Assembly: GCF_008806955.1 (NCBI RefSeq)
Contig: NZ_CP031727.1
Span: 3,548,001-3,612,000, forward strand
Source: Cellvibrio sp. KY-YJ-3
Lineage (GTDB): Bacteria; Pseudomonadota; Gammaproteobacteria; Pseudomonadales; Cellvibrionaceae
Length of the DNA: 64,000 bases
Reading direction: 5' to 3'
The notes below the pieces were generated by a model. It searched no databases. It had not been told where the DNA came from and saw nothing but the letters and a program-made list of their open reading frames with translations. Within the stretch, counting starts at the first letter, position 1; each line of letters opens with the position of its first letter. The position numbers were made by a program, and so were the translations under genes. Positions 17,563 through 26,409 of the stretch are shown piece by piece.

Positions 17563-17615
17563 CTCGCATTCACCACATTACTATTCCCATCACAAACAAA
17601 AATCCCATCAAAAAA

Positions 17616-17644
17616 AAGCCGCCCGGGATTAAACCGGGCGGCTT
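17616..17644. terminator. Intrinsic terminator, mainly for the cold-shock gene
   Basis: 11-bp perfect stem AAGCCGCCCGG / CCGGGCGGCTT with a 7-nt loop. On the minus strand the stem is followed by a run of seven T, the classical form, 37 bases after the cold-shock stop. It may also end the diguanylate cyclase transcript. Confidence 0.85.
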
Positions 17645-17681
17645 CCTATTACTGCTTGCTCAAATGCGCAAGCACGGCGAA

Positions 17682-17888
17682 TTACAAACCAATTACGTTC
17701 TCGGCTTGTGGGCCTTTTTGACCGGGTTTTACGTCGAACTCTACACGCTGGCCTTCAGCCAGGGTTTTGAAACCTGAACCGCTGATTGCGCTGTAGTGAA
17801 CAAATACGTCCTGGCCGGCCTCGCTAGCGATAAAACCAAAACCTTTAGACTCGTTGAACCATTTAACGGTACCAGTGCTTCTAGCCAT
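17682..17888 (-). CDS. Cold-shock protein, CspA family
   Basis: 68-aa single-stranded nucleic-acid chaperone. RNP1 KGFGFI and RNP2 VFVHY are intact after GTVKWFNE, and the length is typical. The start is the ATG of [11 protein letters not shown] with GAGG in front, not the open frame 14 codons further upstream. A promoter lies about 160 bases upstream, giving the long untranslated leader usual for cspA-type genes. Which csp paralogue it is cannot be told. Confidence 0.95.
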   Translation of the reverse strand: MARSTGTVKWFNESKGFGFIASEAGQDVFVHYSAISGSGFKTLAEGQRVEFDVKPGQKGPQAENVIGL

Positions 17889-18054
17889 AATAAACCTCGA
17901 TGTTTCTTTAAATAAAAATGAATACCCCAAGTGGGATTGCGCTGGCGGATTCAGATCTTACTTATGAAAAACAAAACGAGGTGCTAAGAGATTCACTGCT
18001 AGTACAACGATGTGACTTACCATAAATAATGCTGCTAACTGGCCAGCCGGGCCA

Positions 18055-18083
18055 ATATATTATCCGGCCCGCTGCAAGTAAAG
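18055..18083 (-). promoter_or_regulatory. Candidate promoter and long 5' leader of the cold-shock gene
   Basis: TTTACT, 17-bp spacer, TATATT on the minus strand. Transcription from here would give a leader of about 160 nt before the cold-shock ATG, the size known for cspA-family leaders that act as thermosensors. The rest of the gap up to fnr holds only the Fnr box and the fnr leader; no other gene was seen. Confidence 0.5.
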
Positions 18084-18171
18084 AGGGTGATTTGACAAAG
18101 ATTATGGCTTTTTAGTTATAAGGCAGCACTACTCCGCGACCTCTCCCGTCGGATTAAATTTCTCCAGACAT

Positions 18172-18185
18172 TTGAGCTAAATCAA
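18172..18185. promoter_or_regulatory. Fnr/Anr box upstream of fnr
   Basis: TTGAGCTAAATCAA matches the Fnr/Anr consensus TTGAT-N4-ATCAA at nine of ten fixed positions. It is about 100 bases upstream of the fnr start and suggests autoregulation. A weak -10-like CATACT lies downstream near 18225, so the site would sit around -58 from that start. Confidence 0.65.
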
Positions 18186-18280
18186 CTATTTACCGCCCCC
18201 GTTAAAGCTGCAACAATCACTCATCATACTGTTGGCGCGGAGTTTTCCTGCCATAGTCTTATATTCGAGGTGGTGGACCC

Positions 18281-19039
18281 ATGACAGCTAATCAGAACAT
18301 TGTAAAAACCCAGGATTCAAGCTGCCCTCACGATAAGCGCGTCAGCTGCGGCAATTGCCGTTTAAATACTATTTGCTTGCCTATCAGCCTGCACATTGAA
18401 GATATCGACCGCCTGAACGGCATTATCCAACGCGGTAAACCGCTACAAAAAGGCGATTACCTCTATCGCGCTAATGACCACTTTCACTCGGTGTATGCCA
18501 TTCGTTCGGGTGCAGTAAAAGCACTGACCCTGAGTGATAACGGTGAAGAACAAGTCACCGGGTTTTATTTGCCCGGCGAGGTAGTTGGCATGGATGGTAT
18601 TGCCGACAATCGCTACACCAATTCAGTAATCGCATTGGAAACCGCATCGGTGTGCGAAATTCCGTTTAATCGCATGGAAGAATTGAGCTTGCAAATCCCT
18701 AATCTGCAACGTCACTTTTTTCAATTGATGAGCCGCGAAATTACCCAGGATCAGCAAATTATTACCCTGCTGAGCAAAAGCAGCGCCGAAGAGCGCATTG
18801 CCGCCCTGCTGCTGAGTATTTCCAGCCGCAATAGCCGCCGCCAGCTATCGGCCAATGCCTTCCGCTTACCTATGTCGCGCACCGATATTGGCAATTATTT
18901 GGGCCTGACCATTGAAACAGTCAGCCGTATTTTTACTCGCTTGCAAAAACAGGAGGTGATTTCTGTGGATAAAAAAGAAGTCCTCATCACTAACATGGAG
19001 TTGCTGCGCAATATCGCCAATGGCGATGGCCACTGCTAA
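18281..19039 (+). CDS. fnr: Fnr/Anr-type oxygen-sensing transcription regulator
   Basis: Crp/Fnr-family regulator, 252 aa. The 4Fe-4S ligands are all present: C23, C26 and C32 in SCGNCRLNTIC plus C125 in ASVCEIPF. The cyclic-nucleotide-like beta-roll spans about 45-150, and the C-terminal helix-turn-helix has the Fnr recognition sequence with E212 and R216 in ETVSR, which binds TTGAT half-sites. Controls the switch to microaerobic or anaerobic metabolism. GAGGTGG precedes the ATG and an Fnr box lies upstream. Called anr in pseudomonads. Followed by DUF4202 and SirB2 genes in the same direction. Confidence 0.93.
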   Translation: MTANQNIVKTQDSSCPHDKRVSCGNCRLNTICLPISLHIEDIDRLNGIIQRGKPLQKGDYLYRANDHFHSVYAIRSGAVKALTLSDNGEEQVTGFYLPGEVVGMDGIADNRYTNSVIALETASVCEIPFNRMEELSLQIPNLQRHFFQLMSREITQDQQIITLLSKSSAEERIAALLLSISSRNSRRQLSANAFRLPMSRTDIGNYLGLTIETVSRIFTRLQKQEVISVDKKEVLITNMELLRNIANGDGHC

Positions 19040-19077
19040 CCACTGCAAGCACCTGCAATAAACCACGAGCACCTACA

Positions 19078-19674
19078 ATGATCAGCAACCAGCGTTTGCA
19101 AGACACCCTCGCCGCATTTGATGCCGCCAACCTGCAAGACCCGAATAGCGAAATAGTAGAAGGCAAAACCGTTGCCAAAGAATGGATTTATGCCCAACGC
19201 ATGAGTGCACAGCTGTCACGTTTTTGCCCTGATGCATCCGAGGCGTTACAGCTCGCGACACGCAGCCAGCATATTTGTCGCTGGAAGATTCCGCGCTCTG
19301 ACTACCCAATGGATCGCAGCGGCTATAAAAAGTGGCGTCTGGATTTAGCGCAAATGCACGGCGATATCGCCGGTGAAATTATGGCCGCACAGGGTTACGA
19401 CGAAACAATCATCTCTCGCGTAAAAGACTTGCTGCTTAAACGCAGTTTAAAGCGCGATGAAGAAGTACAAACACTGGAAGATGTGATTTGCCTGGTGTTT
19501 ATTGAATTTTATTTAGAAGACTTTGCCAGCAAACACGATGAAGTAAAACTGATTGATATTATCCGCAAGACCTGGAACAAAATGTCACCCAAGGGCCATG
19601 ACGCCGCACTGAAATTACCACTGAGTGACAGCATGCTCGCACTGGTAGGTAAAGCGCTCACCCCGGACACCTGA
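19078..19674 (+). CDS. DUF4202 family protein
   Basis: 198-aa soluble protein. The central block ATRSQHICRWKIPRSDYPMD followed by GYKKWR is the hallmark of DUF4202 proteins; the conserved His and Arg residues and helical pattern suggest an HD-like metal site, but function is unproven. It begins 38 bases after fnr and is probably co-transcribed with it, which would place it in the low-oxygen response (inference). Confidence 0.8.
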   Translation: MISNQRLQDTLAAFDAANLQDPNSEIVEGKTVAKEWIYAQRMSAQLSRFCPDASEALQLATRSQHICRWKIPRSDYPMDRSGYKKWRLDLAQMHGDIAGEIMAAQGYDETIISRVKDLLLKRSLKRDEEVQTLEDVICLVFIEFYLEDFASKHDEVKLIDIIRKTWNKMSPKGHDAALKLPLSDSMLALVGKALTPDT

Positions 19675-19727
19675 GTTTATTACCAACAATTTCAATAATT
19701 TTCACATAAACAAAAAAGGAAACGACC

Positions 19728-20105
19728 GTGTATTTAGCCCTTAAACATTTGCATTTAACTTTTGTTGTACTTTCGCTGCTCATTTTTTTAGTGCGCGGTG
19801 TTTTGTTGTTTATGAATTCATCCATGTTGCATAAAAAACTGCTAAAAATTGCCCCCCACATTATCAACACCATTATGTTGGTCTCGGGTATTGTGCTCGC
19901 GGTACATTTGGGCATGAAACCAGGTGAACAGCCATGGTTGATGGCAAAAATTATTGGTTTGGTTGTTTTTATTATTCTGGGTGTAGGTGCCTTTAAAGTT
20001 AGCAAACCCCTGGGGCAAAAAATTCTATGGATTGACGCACTCGTAGTATTCGCTTACATCATCAGTGTCGCCATCACCAAAAGCCCGATGGGTTTCTTCG
20101 GTTAA
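19728..20105 (+). CDS. SirB2-family membrane protein
   Basis: 125 aa with four hydrophobic helices. The start LALKHLHLTFVVLSLLIFLVRG and the later KIIGLVVFIILG match the SirB2 family, which has conserved His residues in the first helix. Function poorly known. Start is GTG, preceded by AAAAGGAAA at good distance. Third gene of the fnr-DUF4202-SirB2 series, 53 bases after DUF4202; oxygen- or redox-related membrane role is a guess from the conserved His and the context. Confidence 0.8.
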   Translation: MYLALKHLHLTFVVLSLLIFLVRGVLLFMNSSMLHKKLLKIAPHIINTIMLVSGIVLAVHLGMKPGEQPWLMAKIIGLVVFIILGVGAFKVSKPLGQKILWIDALVVFAYIISVAITKSPMGFFG

Positions 20106-20115
20106 TGTTTCAATC

Positions 20116-20142
20116 GCACCAGTGGTTTATCACTACTGGTGC
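20116..20142. terminator. Hairpin after the SirB2 gene
   Basis: GCACCAGT / ACTGGTGC 8-bp stem around an 11-nt loop, 10 bases past the SirB2 stop. Only a short T-poor tail follows, so termination would be weak or Rho-assisted. The rest of the roughly 300-base gap to the next gene holds no ORF of note until the promoter near 20332. Confidence 0.45.
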
Positions 20143-20331
20143 AATCTTGCATGCCCATCATCTGATTTTCCCCACGCCTATTCTGTTTCTCCCGAGCCAA
20201 CCATCTCTTGACCTTCTGAATTAAGCATCGCCCCTGATAGTGAGGCTAAGGGGTAATTATTTGTATTTTTGGCGGGTTGGCCTAGGCTTAGATCTATAAG
20301 TAATTAGTAAGGGCTATTTTATTTACAATAC

Positions 20332-20362
20332 TTGACGTTTCTTAAAAAGTGATTTATATCAC
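20332..20362 (+). promoter_or_regulatory. Promoter overlapped by a Crp/Fnr-family palindrome
   Basis: TTGACG, 17-bp spacer, TATATC forms a plausible sigma-70 promoter 47 bases before the secreted-protein start. Overlapping its -10 element is GTGATTTATATCAC (20349-20362), a perfect 5-bp-arm palindrome of Crp/Fnr type. That position would favour repression. Confidence 0.5.
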
Positions 20363-20408
20363 GTATCTGCTGTTTAGCTTTCCAATAACTTTAATAATGG
20401 CGAACCCT

Positions 20409-20927
20409 ATGAAGAAGATATTTTTGATCATCACCCTTATTTGTTTTTCACCATTCAGCCTCGCTTGCGACGAAACCTGTAAACGCGCCAAGGCCGAAGC
20501 GGCAAACAATATTAAGTTTGCCAGCTACCTCAACCAGAAATATTGCAAAACTACCGGGATGGATTTTTTACTGCATGGGCGCAAGAGCTTGGAAACCTAT
20601 CGCGAAAAACAATTGCCAACGGCGCATCGCGGCGGAGCAAAGAATATCCGCAACTTTATTTTGCAACGCAAAGACTGGCTACAAGAGTGCGATAACTATC
20701 TGCAATTGACTGAGCAAGGCCGTATTTTCCGCGATAAAGAAAGCACGGAAAAAATTCTTGCATCGCTGAATGGCACTGCTGAAGAGCTGCACAAAATCAT
20801 GATGCGCCCCCGTGCGGAAGTGGAAAGCCTGGAGTTGGTTACCGCACCGGCAGGGCAAAAATTTGATGAGCTGTTTAAAAATGTGGATGCACACTACCTT
20901 GAATTGCAACGCCGCGGCTTGCTTTAA
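20409..20927 (+). CDS. Secreted protein of unknown function
   Basis: 172-aa protein with a clear signal peptide, MKKIFLIITLICFSPFSLA, cleaved before CDETC. The mature part is helical and charged, with Cys residues in CDETC, QKYC and QEC that could form disulfides in the periplasm. I use the ATG of the signal peptide rather than a GTG 20 codons upstream, which falls inside the Crp/Fnr-like palindrome. No family recognised. Monocistronic: promoter in front, strong terminator behind. Confidence 0.65.
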   Translation: MKKIFLIITLICFSPFSLACDETCKRAKAEAANNIKFASYLNQKYCKTTGMDFLLHGRKSLETYREKQLPTAHRGGAKNIRNFILQRKDWLQECDNYLQLTEQGRIFRDKESTEKILASLNGTAEELHKIMMRPRAEVESLELVTAPAGQKFDELFKNVDAHYLELQRRGLL

Positions 20928-20954
20928 GTAAGCGATAAAATCGGCACAACCACC

Positions 20955-20991
20955 GCAATAAAAAACCGGCACATGGCCGGTTTTTTATTGC
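20955..20991. terminator. Strong bidirectional intrinsic terminator
   Basis: Perfect 16-bp stem GCAATAAAAAACCGGC / GCCGGTTTTTTATTGC with a 5-nt loop; T-runs on both strands. It separates the secreted-protein gene from the convergent 112-aa gene. Confidence 0.9.
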
Positions 20992-21007
20992 GCGCTGGAA
21001 CCCGCGA

Positions 21008-21346
21008 TCAGGATTTCTTTTTCAACGAGAGCACTGGCCGTTCAGGTTTGTCGGGACGTTCTGCAAAATGCTTGGCCAACTCTTCCCGCGCTTTTATCGC
21101 TTCGGATTTAGCATCGGCTACCGGGCTGGAATGCCAGGACTTGGGCGCGCTGCCGCTGGCTTTTGCCAGAAACTCCAGGCCAGATCGCAATAGCCTTGCC
21201 TGATCGACAAAACTAATACCCTCTGGAAATTTGCCGGGATAAACATCACTCGGGTCCTTGGGGTTTCCTTCGATACGAATACTAAAACCACTCGTATGTG
21301 TCGCTGTGCCGGCAGCCATATCGGCCACCCAATCCTCAAAATTCAT
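21008..21346 (-). CDS. Hypothetical 112-aa cytoplasmic protein
   Basis: Starts MNFEDWVADM and ends in a basic Pro/Lys/Arg-rich tail (about residues 75-112). The middle contains GFSIRIEGNPKDPSDVYPG and a short helical segment. No signal peptide, membrane segment or recognised domain. ATG preferred over a GTG three codons upstream, though no strong ribosome-binding site is seen for either. Ends at a strong shared terminator. Confidence 0.55.
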   Translation of the reverse strand: MNFEDWVADMAAGTATHTSGFSIRIEGNPKDPSDVYPGKFPEGISFVDQARLLRSGLEFLAKASGSAPKSWHSSPVADAKSEAIKAREELAKHFAERPDKPERPVLSLKKKS

Positions 21347-21471
21347 AACTACCACTGATGATGATTAACGGAACCTGCATTAAATCATAAACTATTTATG
21401 TGACAAAATAGCTATTGGCTATTTAGCGGGGCCACCTAAAGCACCCCCCGGCTAAGTACAAACTTATTTGC

Positions 21472-22482
21472 TCAACCATTTACTGCAGCGGCATTTTCAG
21501 CCGCCGCTGATTTGCGGCGCTGTTCTTCGCGCAACTCCAGTTTTTGTGCCCGACGCAGTTGACGCTCGGGCGGCAACACACCTATGTGCGCTTGATTGCG
21601 CTGTTTGGCCAGCTCGATTTGTTTTTGACGCTCGGAAAAACGTGTTTTTTGTTCCTCAGTGAGTTTGTCAAAACAGCGCGGGCAGCACACACCCAACATA
21701 TAGCGCTCTGACTGTTTGTCTTCTTCGGTAATGGGATAACGGCAACCATGGCACTGGTCGTAAATGCCTTTTTCTAATTTGTGATTGACGGCCACGCGGT
21801 TATCAAACACAAAACATTCACCACGCCACAGGCTCTCCTCTTCCGGCACCTCCTCCAGATATTTAAGGATGCCGCCTTCCAAGTGATAAACCTCTTCAAA
21901 CCCCTGCTCTTTCATGTAAGCCGTTGATTTTTCGCAGCGGATACCACCGGTGCAAAACATGGCGACTTTTTTATGTTTGCTTGGGTCAAGATTCTCTGCC
22001 ACGTAAGCCGGGAACTCGCGGAAAGTTTCGGTTTTGGGATCAATTGCGCGCTCAAAGGTACCGATTTCATACTCATAAGAGTTGCGGGTATCAATCACTA
22101 CCACATCCGGGTCGCTAATCAACGCATTCCAATCTTTGGGTTTCACATAGGTGCCCACGATTTGTTGTGGATCGATACCGTTCACACCCATGGTTACGAT
22201 TTCTTTTTTGAGTTTGACCTTCATACGGTAGAAAGGCTGCTCGTCATAAAATGACTCTTTATAACTGAGGTTATCAAAACGACCATCAGCATCCAGAAAT
22301 GCGCGCAAGGCATCTATCGCCTCACGAGTACCTGAGACAGTACCGTTGATACCCTCTTCCGCCAGCAATAGCGTCCCTTTAATGCCCTGCTCGTCACAGA
22401 AAGTCTTGAGGCGCGGTACCAGCGTTTCATAATCGGGTAATTTGACGAACTTATAGAGGGCGGCAACAACAATCTGACTCAT
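21472..22482 (-). CDS. trhO: tRNA uridine(34) hydroxylase TrhO (YceA-type rhodanese)
   Basis: Makes 5-hydroxyuridine at the wobble position of tRNA with prephenate-independent, oxygen-dependent chemistry. The N-terminal domain (1-95) has [16 protein letters not shown]. The rhodanese domain has [17 protein letters not shown] and the active-site Cys in [14 protein letters not shown]-terminal Cys-rich segment (CHGC...CCPRC) likely binds zinc, and the end is basic and coiled. Length (336 aa) fits the family. ATG chosen over an upstream GTG. Stands alone downstream of bolA. Confidence 0.92.
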   Translation of the reverse strand: MSQIVVAALYKFVKLPDYETLVPRLKTFCDEQGIKGTLLLAEEGINGTVSGTREAIDALRAFLDADGRFDNLSYKESFYDEQPFYRMKVKLKKEIVTMGVNGIDPQQIVGTYVKPKDWNALISDPDVVVIDTRNSYEYEIGTFERAIDPKTETFREFPAYVAENLDPSKHKKVAMFCTGGIRCEKSTAYMKEQGFEEVYHLEGGILKYLEEVPEEESLWRGECFVFDNRVAVNHKLEKGIYDQCHGCRYPITEEDKQSERYMLGVCCPRCFDKLTEEQKTRFSERQKQIELAKQRNQAHIGVLPPERQLRRAQKLELREEQRRKSAAAENAAAVNG

Positions 22483-22614
22483 AGATAGCACTTAACAATG
22501 TGGGGTTAAACGTAGGGTTAAACGTAAAAATTAAACCTGAAACTAGGCTAGATAAACCTTCACAGATTACTGGGCGCGCATTATAGGCGCTTGTTTTTTG
22601 TACAGCCAGTATTA

Positions 22615-22935
22615 TTAATGGTCGTGTTTACTGCCACCAAGACATTGGGGTGACGCCGAAACCACTGCACTTGCCAACCACTCATCCGGGCTGAACGTGT
22701 GCAGCGCCAAAGCGTGAACACCATTTTGCAGCTCTTCGGCAAGGCAAGCATAAATAGCTTGGTGGCGCTGTACCTGACGCTTACCTGCAAATGCGGCCGC
22801 CGCGAGTACAACTTTGAAATGGGTTTCTGAACCAGGAGGCACCGAATGCATATGGCTTTCGTTAATCACTTCCAGATGCACAGGTTGAAACTCTGCCGCT
22901 AGCTTGGTCAGGATACGATTTTCAACAGGTTTCAT
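22615..22935 (-). CDS. bolA: BolA-family protein
   Basis: 106-aa alpha/beta-fold protein that works with monothiol glutaredoxins in Fe-S cluster trafficking and has been linked to cell shape in E. coli. Typical features: LEVINESHMHSVPPGSETHFKVVL with the invariant His and Glu, FAGKRQVQRHQAIYACL, and ELQNGVHALALHTFSPDEW near the end. The C-terminal His-rich tail is variable in the family. Single gene; could be bolA proper rather than ibaG because of its length and SH(M)HS motif. Confidence 0.9.
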   Translation of the reverse strand: MKPVENRILTKLAAEFQPVHLEVINESHMHSVPPGSETHFKVVLAAAAFAGKRQVQRHQAIYACLAEELQNGVHALALHTFSPDEWLASAVVSASPQCLGGSKHDH

Positions 22936-23065
22936 AAGGTCACCGCAGGGTACAAAATTTTACGCGCATTCTAACGGCAAAGACCTACACTGTGTTGACT
23001 TGGAGCAACTAGTCGCCACTTTCTTACAGAGTAATCACCATCCACCTAGGTAAATGGGATTCATC

Positions 23066-23281
23066 ATGAGCGGTTACCGATTTTTTATCGATCGTCGTAA
23101 AGGTAATGATCGCCGCCTTGACCGCGACCCCTGCAAATACCTGCCGCTCGACCTTTACCACCGCAAACGCCGCAAATCCACCGAACGCCGCGCCGCTGAT
23201 CGCACTCTGGAACAAGATCTGGAAGCATTTTTAGGTCTTTCAACCTCCCCGCCCCCTAAGGATTCAGGTAACTCCCATTAA
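23066..23281 (+). CDS. Small basic protein with two DRR/ERR motifs
   Basis: 71 aa, highly basic. Contains FFIDRRKGNDRRLDRDPCK, then LPLDLYHRKRRKSTERRA; the paired DRRxGxDRR / RKSxERR pattern is found in small conserved proteins of marine and soil Gammaproteobacteria, function unknown. ATG of MSGYRFF is preferred to an in-frame ATG four codons earlier. A nucleic-acid- or phospholipid-binding role is possible from charge alone. Confidence 0.6.
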   Translation: MSGYRFFIDRRKGNDRRLDRDPCKYLPLDLYHRKRRKSTERRAADRTLEQDLEAFLGLSTSPPPKDSGNSH

Positions 23282-23347
23282 GTTACCCCTCTATTTACTA
23301 TCTGGATTTAAAACTGATTTAGCTGAATTCATGAATAACTGGCTAGC

Positions 23348-23374
23348 AAAAAAAAGCCCCGCACAAGGCGGGGC
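23348..23374 (-). terminator. Intrinsic terminator of galTK
   Basis: 7-bp GC stem GCCCCGC / GCGGGGC with a 5-nt loop, followed on the minus strand by a run of eight T. It lies about 45 bases after the galK stop. Confidence 0.85.
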
Positions 23375-23417
23375 AAACAACGACATAAGGGAGAAAAATT
23401 ACCGCAGTTACTGCAGA

Positions 23418-24566
23418 TTAAAACGCCCCGGCACTGGCTTTAGCGCGGATTAGCGTAGGAATACAGCCGGTGCGGGCTTGATATTTCGTTTCCACGGCAG
23501 CTATCAGCTGCGGAATAACTGCCGCAGGCGCCACGGCCACTACACAACCACCAAAACCACCACCGGTCATACGTGCGCCAGCCTTACCGGCACCCGCTTC
23601 CACTAGAATGTCAACCAGGGAATCAATCGCCGGAGTGGTGATATTGAAGTCGTCGCACATGGAGGCATGGGATTCAACCATCACCTTGATTAATGCAGGT
23701 AGATCACCGGCCGCCAACGCTTCTGCCGCCGCCAAGGTGCGTGCATTCTCGGTTAATACATGGCGCGCACGACGAAAGCTCAATTCATCCAACTCACCTT
23801 CAGCGGCCAGCAACTGCGCAAGCTCAACCGCGCGCAATGAAGTTTGACCAAAAAATGCCGCGGCGGTCTCACATTGCTGACGGCGCTGATTGTATTCACT
23901 GTCCACCAAACCGCGTTTCACGCCGCTGTGCACGATCAGAATTTCCCAATCGGCGGGCATAGGCACAGGGCGCACCGATAAATCCTGGCAATCAATCAAT
24001 AACGCCGAATTTTCCTGCCCGCGCGCGGAAATAAGCTGATCCATAATGCCGCAGTTACAACCGACAAAATGGTTCTCTGCCGCCTGCCCAATCAAGGCTG
24101 CTTCCGTCGGGTCAACAGCTTCACCACTGAGCGCCAGCAAAGCGCGAATCAGGGCAATCTCCAACGATGCCGAGCTACTCAGCCCCGCGCCAGCAGGCAC
24201 ATTACCGGCGATGTATAAGTCACCACCCGCCAGAGTGAACCCTTTTTTGCGCAACTCCTGCACCACACCGCGCACATAGTTGGGCCAGGACTCAGCCGCG
24301 TCATGTTGTTGTACTGCATCCAGATCAACAACACAGGACGCATTATCAAAGTTGTAGGCAACCAAATGCAGTTGGCGATCATCGCGCGGAGCAAGTGCGA
24401 TAAAGGTGTTGTAATTAATCGCGGCGGGTAGCACGAAGCCGCCGTTGTAATCCGTATGTTCACCGATGATATTGACGCGCCCTGGCGCCTTCACTGTGGT
24501 GACCGGTTTAAAACCAAAGGATGCTTCAAATAATTCGCTCACACGAGCGGCAGAGAGAGTCGTCAC
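23418..24566 (-). CDS. galK: Galactokinase
   Basis: GHMP kinase that phosphorylates alpha-D-galactose at C1 with ATP, first step of the Leloir pathway. The sugar-binding signature GRVNIIGEHTDYN (29-41), ATP-binding PAGAGLSSSASLE (124-136) and C-terminal GARMTGGGFGGCVVA are intact; 382 aa is the normal length. The start lies six bases after galT's stop, so galT-galK form one operon ending at the terminator behind galK. No galE, galM or regulator is adjacent. Confidence 0.96.
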   Translation of the reverse strand: MTTLSAARVSELFEASFGFKPVTTVKAPGRVNIIGEHTDYNGGFVLPAAINYNTFIALAPRDDRQLHLVAYNFDNASCVVDLDAVQQHDAAESWPNYVRGVVQELRKKGFTLAGGDLYIAGNVPAGAGLSSSASLEIALIRALLALSGEAVDPTEAALIGQAAENHFVGCNCGIMDQLISARGQENSALLIDCQDLSVRPVPMPADWEILIVHSGVKRGLVDSEYNQRRQQCETAAAFFGQTSLRAVELAQLLAAEGELDELSFRRARHVLTENARTLAAAEALAAGDLPALIKVMVESHASMCDDFNITTPAIDSLVDILVEAGAGKAGARMTGGGFGGCVVAVAPAAVIPQLIAAVETKYQARTGCIPTLIRAKASAGAF

Positions 24567-24572
24567 GCCCGC

Positions 24573-25616
24573 TTACCTCAATCTAAAATGAACAGGAGAT
24601 TGCTGACGCAACCGCTCAGCGGCTTGTTCAGGTGACAAGTCGCGCTGTGCTTCGGCCAACATTTCATAACCCACCATAAACTTGCGCACCGTGGCGCTGC
24701 GCAGCAATGGCGGGAAAAAGTGTGCATGCAACTGCCAATGACTGGCGTCATCTGCAGTGAATGGGGCCCCGTGCCAACCCATGGAGTACGGAAAGGAACA
24801 CTCAAAGAGGTTGTCGTACCGGGCAGTAATGTCGCGCAATATATCGCCCAAACTCACTTGCTCAGCTTCGGTCAACTCGGTGATACGCGCACGCGCCTGC
24901 TTAGGCAGCAATAAGGTTTCATAGGGCCAAGCTGCCCAAAACGGCACCACCACCAGCCAATGTTCGTTTTCAACAACAACCCGCTCGCCGCTCGCCGATT
25001 CTTTGCGGGCGTATTCCAATAACAAGGATTGTTGGTGCTGCTGATAATAGGTGCGCTGTTGCTGATCCTCTTTGCTCACCAGTGTAGGTAGCTGGGACTG
25101 CGCCCAAATTTGTCCATGGGGATGGGGATTGGAACAGCCCATCACCGCACCTTTATTCTCAAAAATCTGTACGCTGGCAAAGCGTTTACCTAACTCGGCG
25201 GCCTCTTGCATCCAGGTGCTGATCACCGCGCGGATCTCTTCATCGTTCAATAACGGCAAGGTTTTGCTGTGATCCGGAGAAAAACAGATAACCCGGCTGC
25301 TGCCGTATTCCGCCTGGATTTGAAACAACGGGTCGCTGGATTTAGGGGCATCCGGCACTTCTGGCATAAGTGCAGCGTAATCGTTAGTAAATACAAAGGT
25401 AGTTTTATAAACCGGATTGATTTCACCACCCGCTCGTAGATTGCCGGAGCAGAGATAGCAGTTGGGATCATGGGCGGCACTTTCCGGCCATTGATTGGAT
25501 TCTTGCTGACCCTGCCAGGGGCGCTTGGTACGGTGCGGGGAGATTAACAACCACTCGCCAGTAAGCGGATTGAAACGGCGATGAGGATGCTCATTGACCG
25601 AAAAGGTTTCTGTCAT
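24573..25616 (-). CDS. galT: Galactose-1-phosphate uridylyltransferase
   Basis: HIT-superfamily enzyme exchanging UMP between UDP-glucose and galactose-1-phosphate. The active site [10 protein letters not shown] has nucleophile H167, and zinc ligands C53 and C56 lie in NCYLC. Begins ERRFNPLTG-like ([18 protein letters not shown]) as in E. coli GalT; 347 aa is full length. AGGTAG precedes the ATG. First gene of galT-galK. Confidence 0.96.
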   Translation of the reverse strand: MTETFSVNEHPHRRFNPLTGEWLLISPHRTKRPWQGQQESNQWPESAAHDPNCYLCSGNLRAGGEINPVYKTTFVFTNDYAALMPEVPDAPKSSDPLFQIQAEYGSSRVICFSPDHSKTLPLLNDEEIRAVISTWMQEAAELGKRFASVQIFENKGAVMGCSNPHPHGQIWAQSQLPTLVSKEDQQQRTYYQQHQQSLLLEYARKESASGERVVVENEHWLVVVPFWAAWPYETLLLPKQARARITELTEAEQVSLGDILRDITARYDNLFECSFPYSMGWHGAPFTADDASHWQLHAHFFPPLLRSATVRKFMVGYEMLAEAQRDLSPEQAAERLRQQSPVHFRLR

Positions 25617-25800
25617 ACACTACCTACTTTGGCATATAAATATGATAATTAAACAATGAGCCTAATTTAACCTAATAGCCAGAAGATCACAATCCGTAAT
25701 TCTCTTTTTTTCCTGTGTATTCCTCACATAGGGGCGAGTTCTGGATGAATCCCAATCAAACAGTAAGCTTTAGGATGAATTTACGATCACAAAAAATACA

Positions 25801-25830
25801 AAACCCCGGCAAGATAACTTGCCGGGGTTT
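25801..25830. terminator. Bidirectional intrinsic terminator between dgkA and galT
   Basis: Perfect 13-bp stem AAACCCCGGCAAG / CTTGCCGGGGTTT with an ATAA loop, 23 bases past the dgkA stop. Confidence 0.85.
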
Positions 25831-25852
25831 GGAGAAACAAACCTATCAATCA

Positions 25853-26224
25853 TCAAGCGAAGCGGTTAAACGCCACTATGCCCCAAACTATTGCGAGTAA
25901 TAATAAACTCATAAATACCAGTGCCGAACCTATATCCTTTGCGCGCCCTGATAGCTCATGGCGCTCGGAACCAGTGCGATCCACCACTGCTTCAACCGAT
26001 GAGTTTGCCAGCTCTGCCATCCACACCCAAAAAATACTGCTGATTAATAAAATCAACTCTATGTGAGTTTGCGCCAACCAAAAGGCAACTGGAATCAGCA
26101 ACACGCCCATGGTTATTTCCTGACGAAATGCCGCTTCGTATTTCCAACTGGCGGACAAACCTTTCATCGAATAACCAAATGCATCAATCACCCGCGCTAT
26201 GCCAGTTTTACCAGGCTTACCCAT
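25853..26224 (-). CDS. dgkA: Diacylglycerol kinase
   Basis: Three-helix inner-membrane enzyme, 123 aa, that phosphorylates diacylglycerol to phosphatidate and so recycles lipid released by periplasmic glycan and head-group transfers. Catalytic and ATP-site residues are in AELANSSVEAVVDR and HELSGRAKDIGSA, and the N-terminal amphipathic KYEAAFRQE is typical. GGAG precedes the ATG. Divergent from a PAP2 phosphatase gene, which acts in the opposite direction on phosphatidate-like lipids. Confidence 0.95.
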   Translation of the reverse strand: MGKPGKTGIARVIDAFGYSMKGLSASWKYEAAFRQEITMGVLLIPVAFWLAQTHIELILLISSIFWVWMAELANSSVEAVVDRTGSERHELSGRAKDIGSALVFMSLLLLAIVWGIVAFNRFA

Positions 26225-26409
26225 TTATCTTCTCCACATTTGTCAGTTAGATGCCAACCAAGGTCCAATACAACCCCGCTTGTCAGTTGTCATTCGAGCT
26301 TCACCAAGTATTCACAGAAGCGTCACAAAGCAGTGCTAAAAATGATTGCGGAGAGAGCCCAATGCACTGTCGCTCTCATTCATCTGCAAATCATTAATGG
26401 CGGTGAATC

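Noticed and set aside
20349-20408. N-terminal extension of the secreted protein from a GTG
   Set aside because: The GTG lies in the Crp/Fnr-like palindrome and promoter; the later ATG gives a standard signal peptide.
21411-21460. G/C-rich imperfect hairpin downstream of trhO's neighbour region
   Set aside because: Arms pair only with bulges and there is no T-run; not enough to call a terminator or small RNA.
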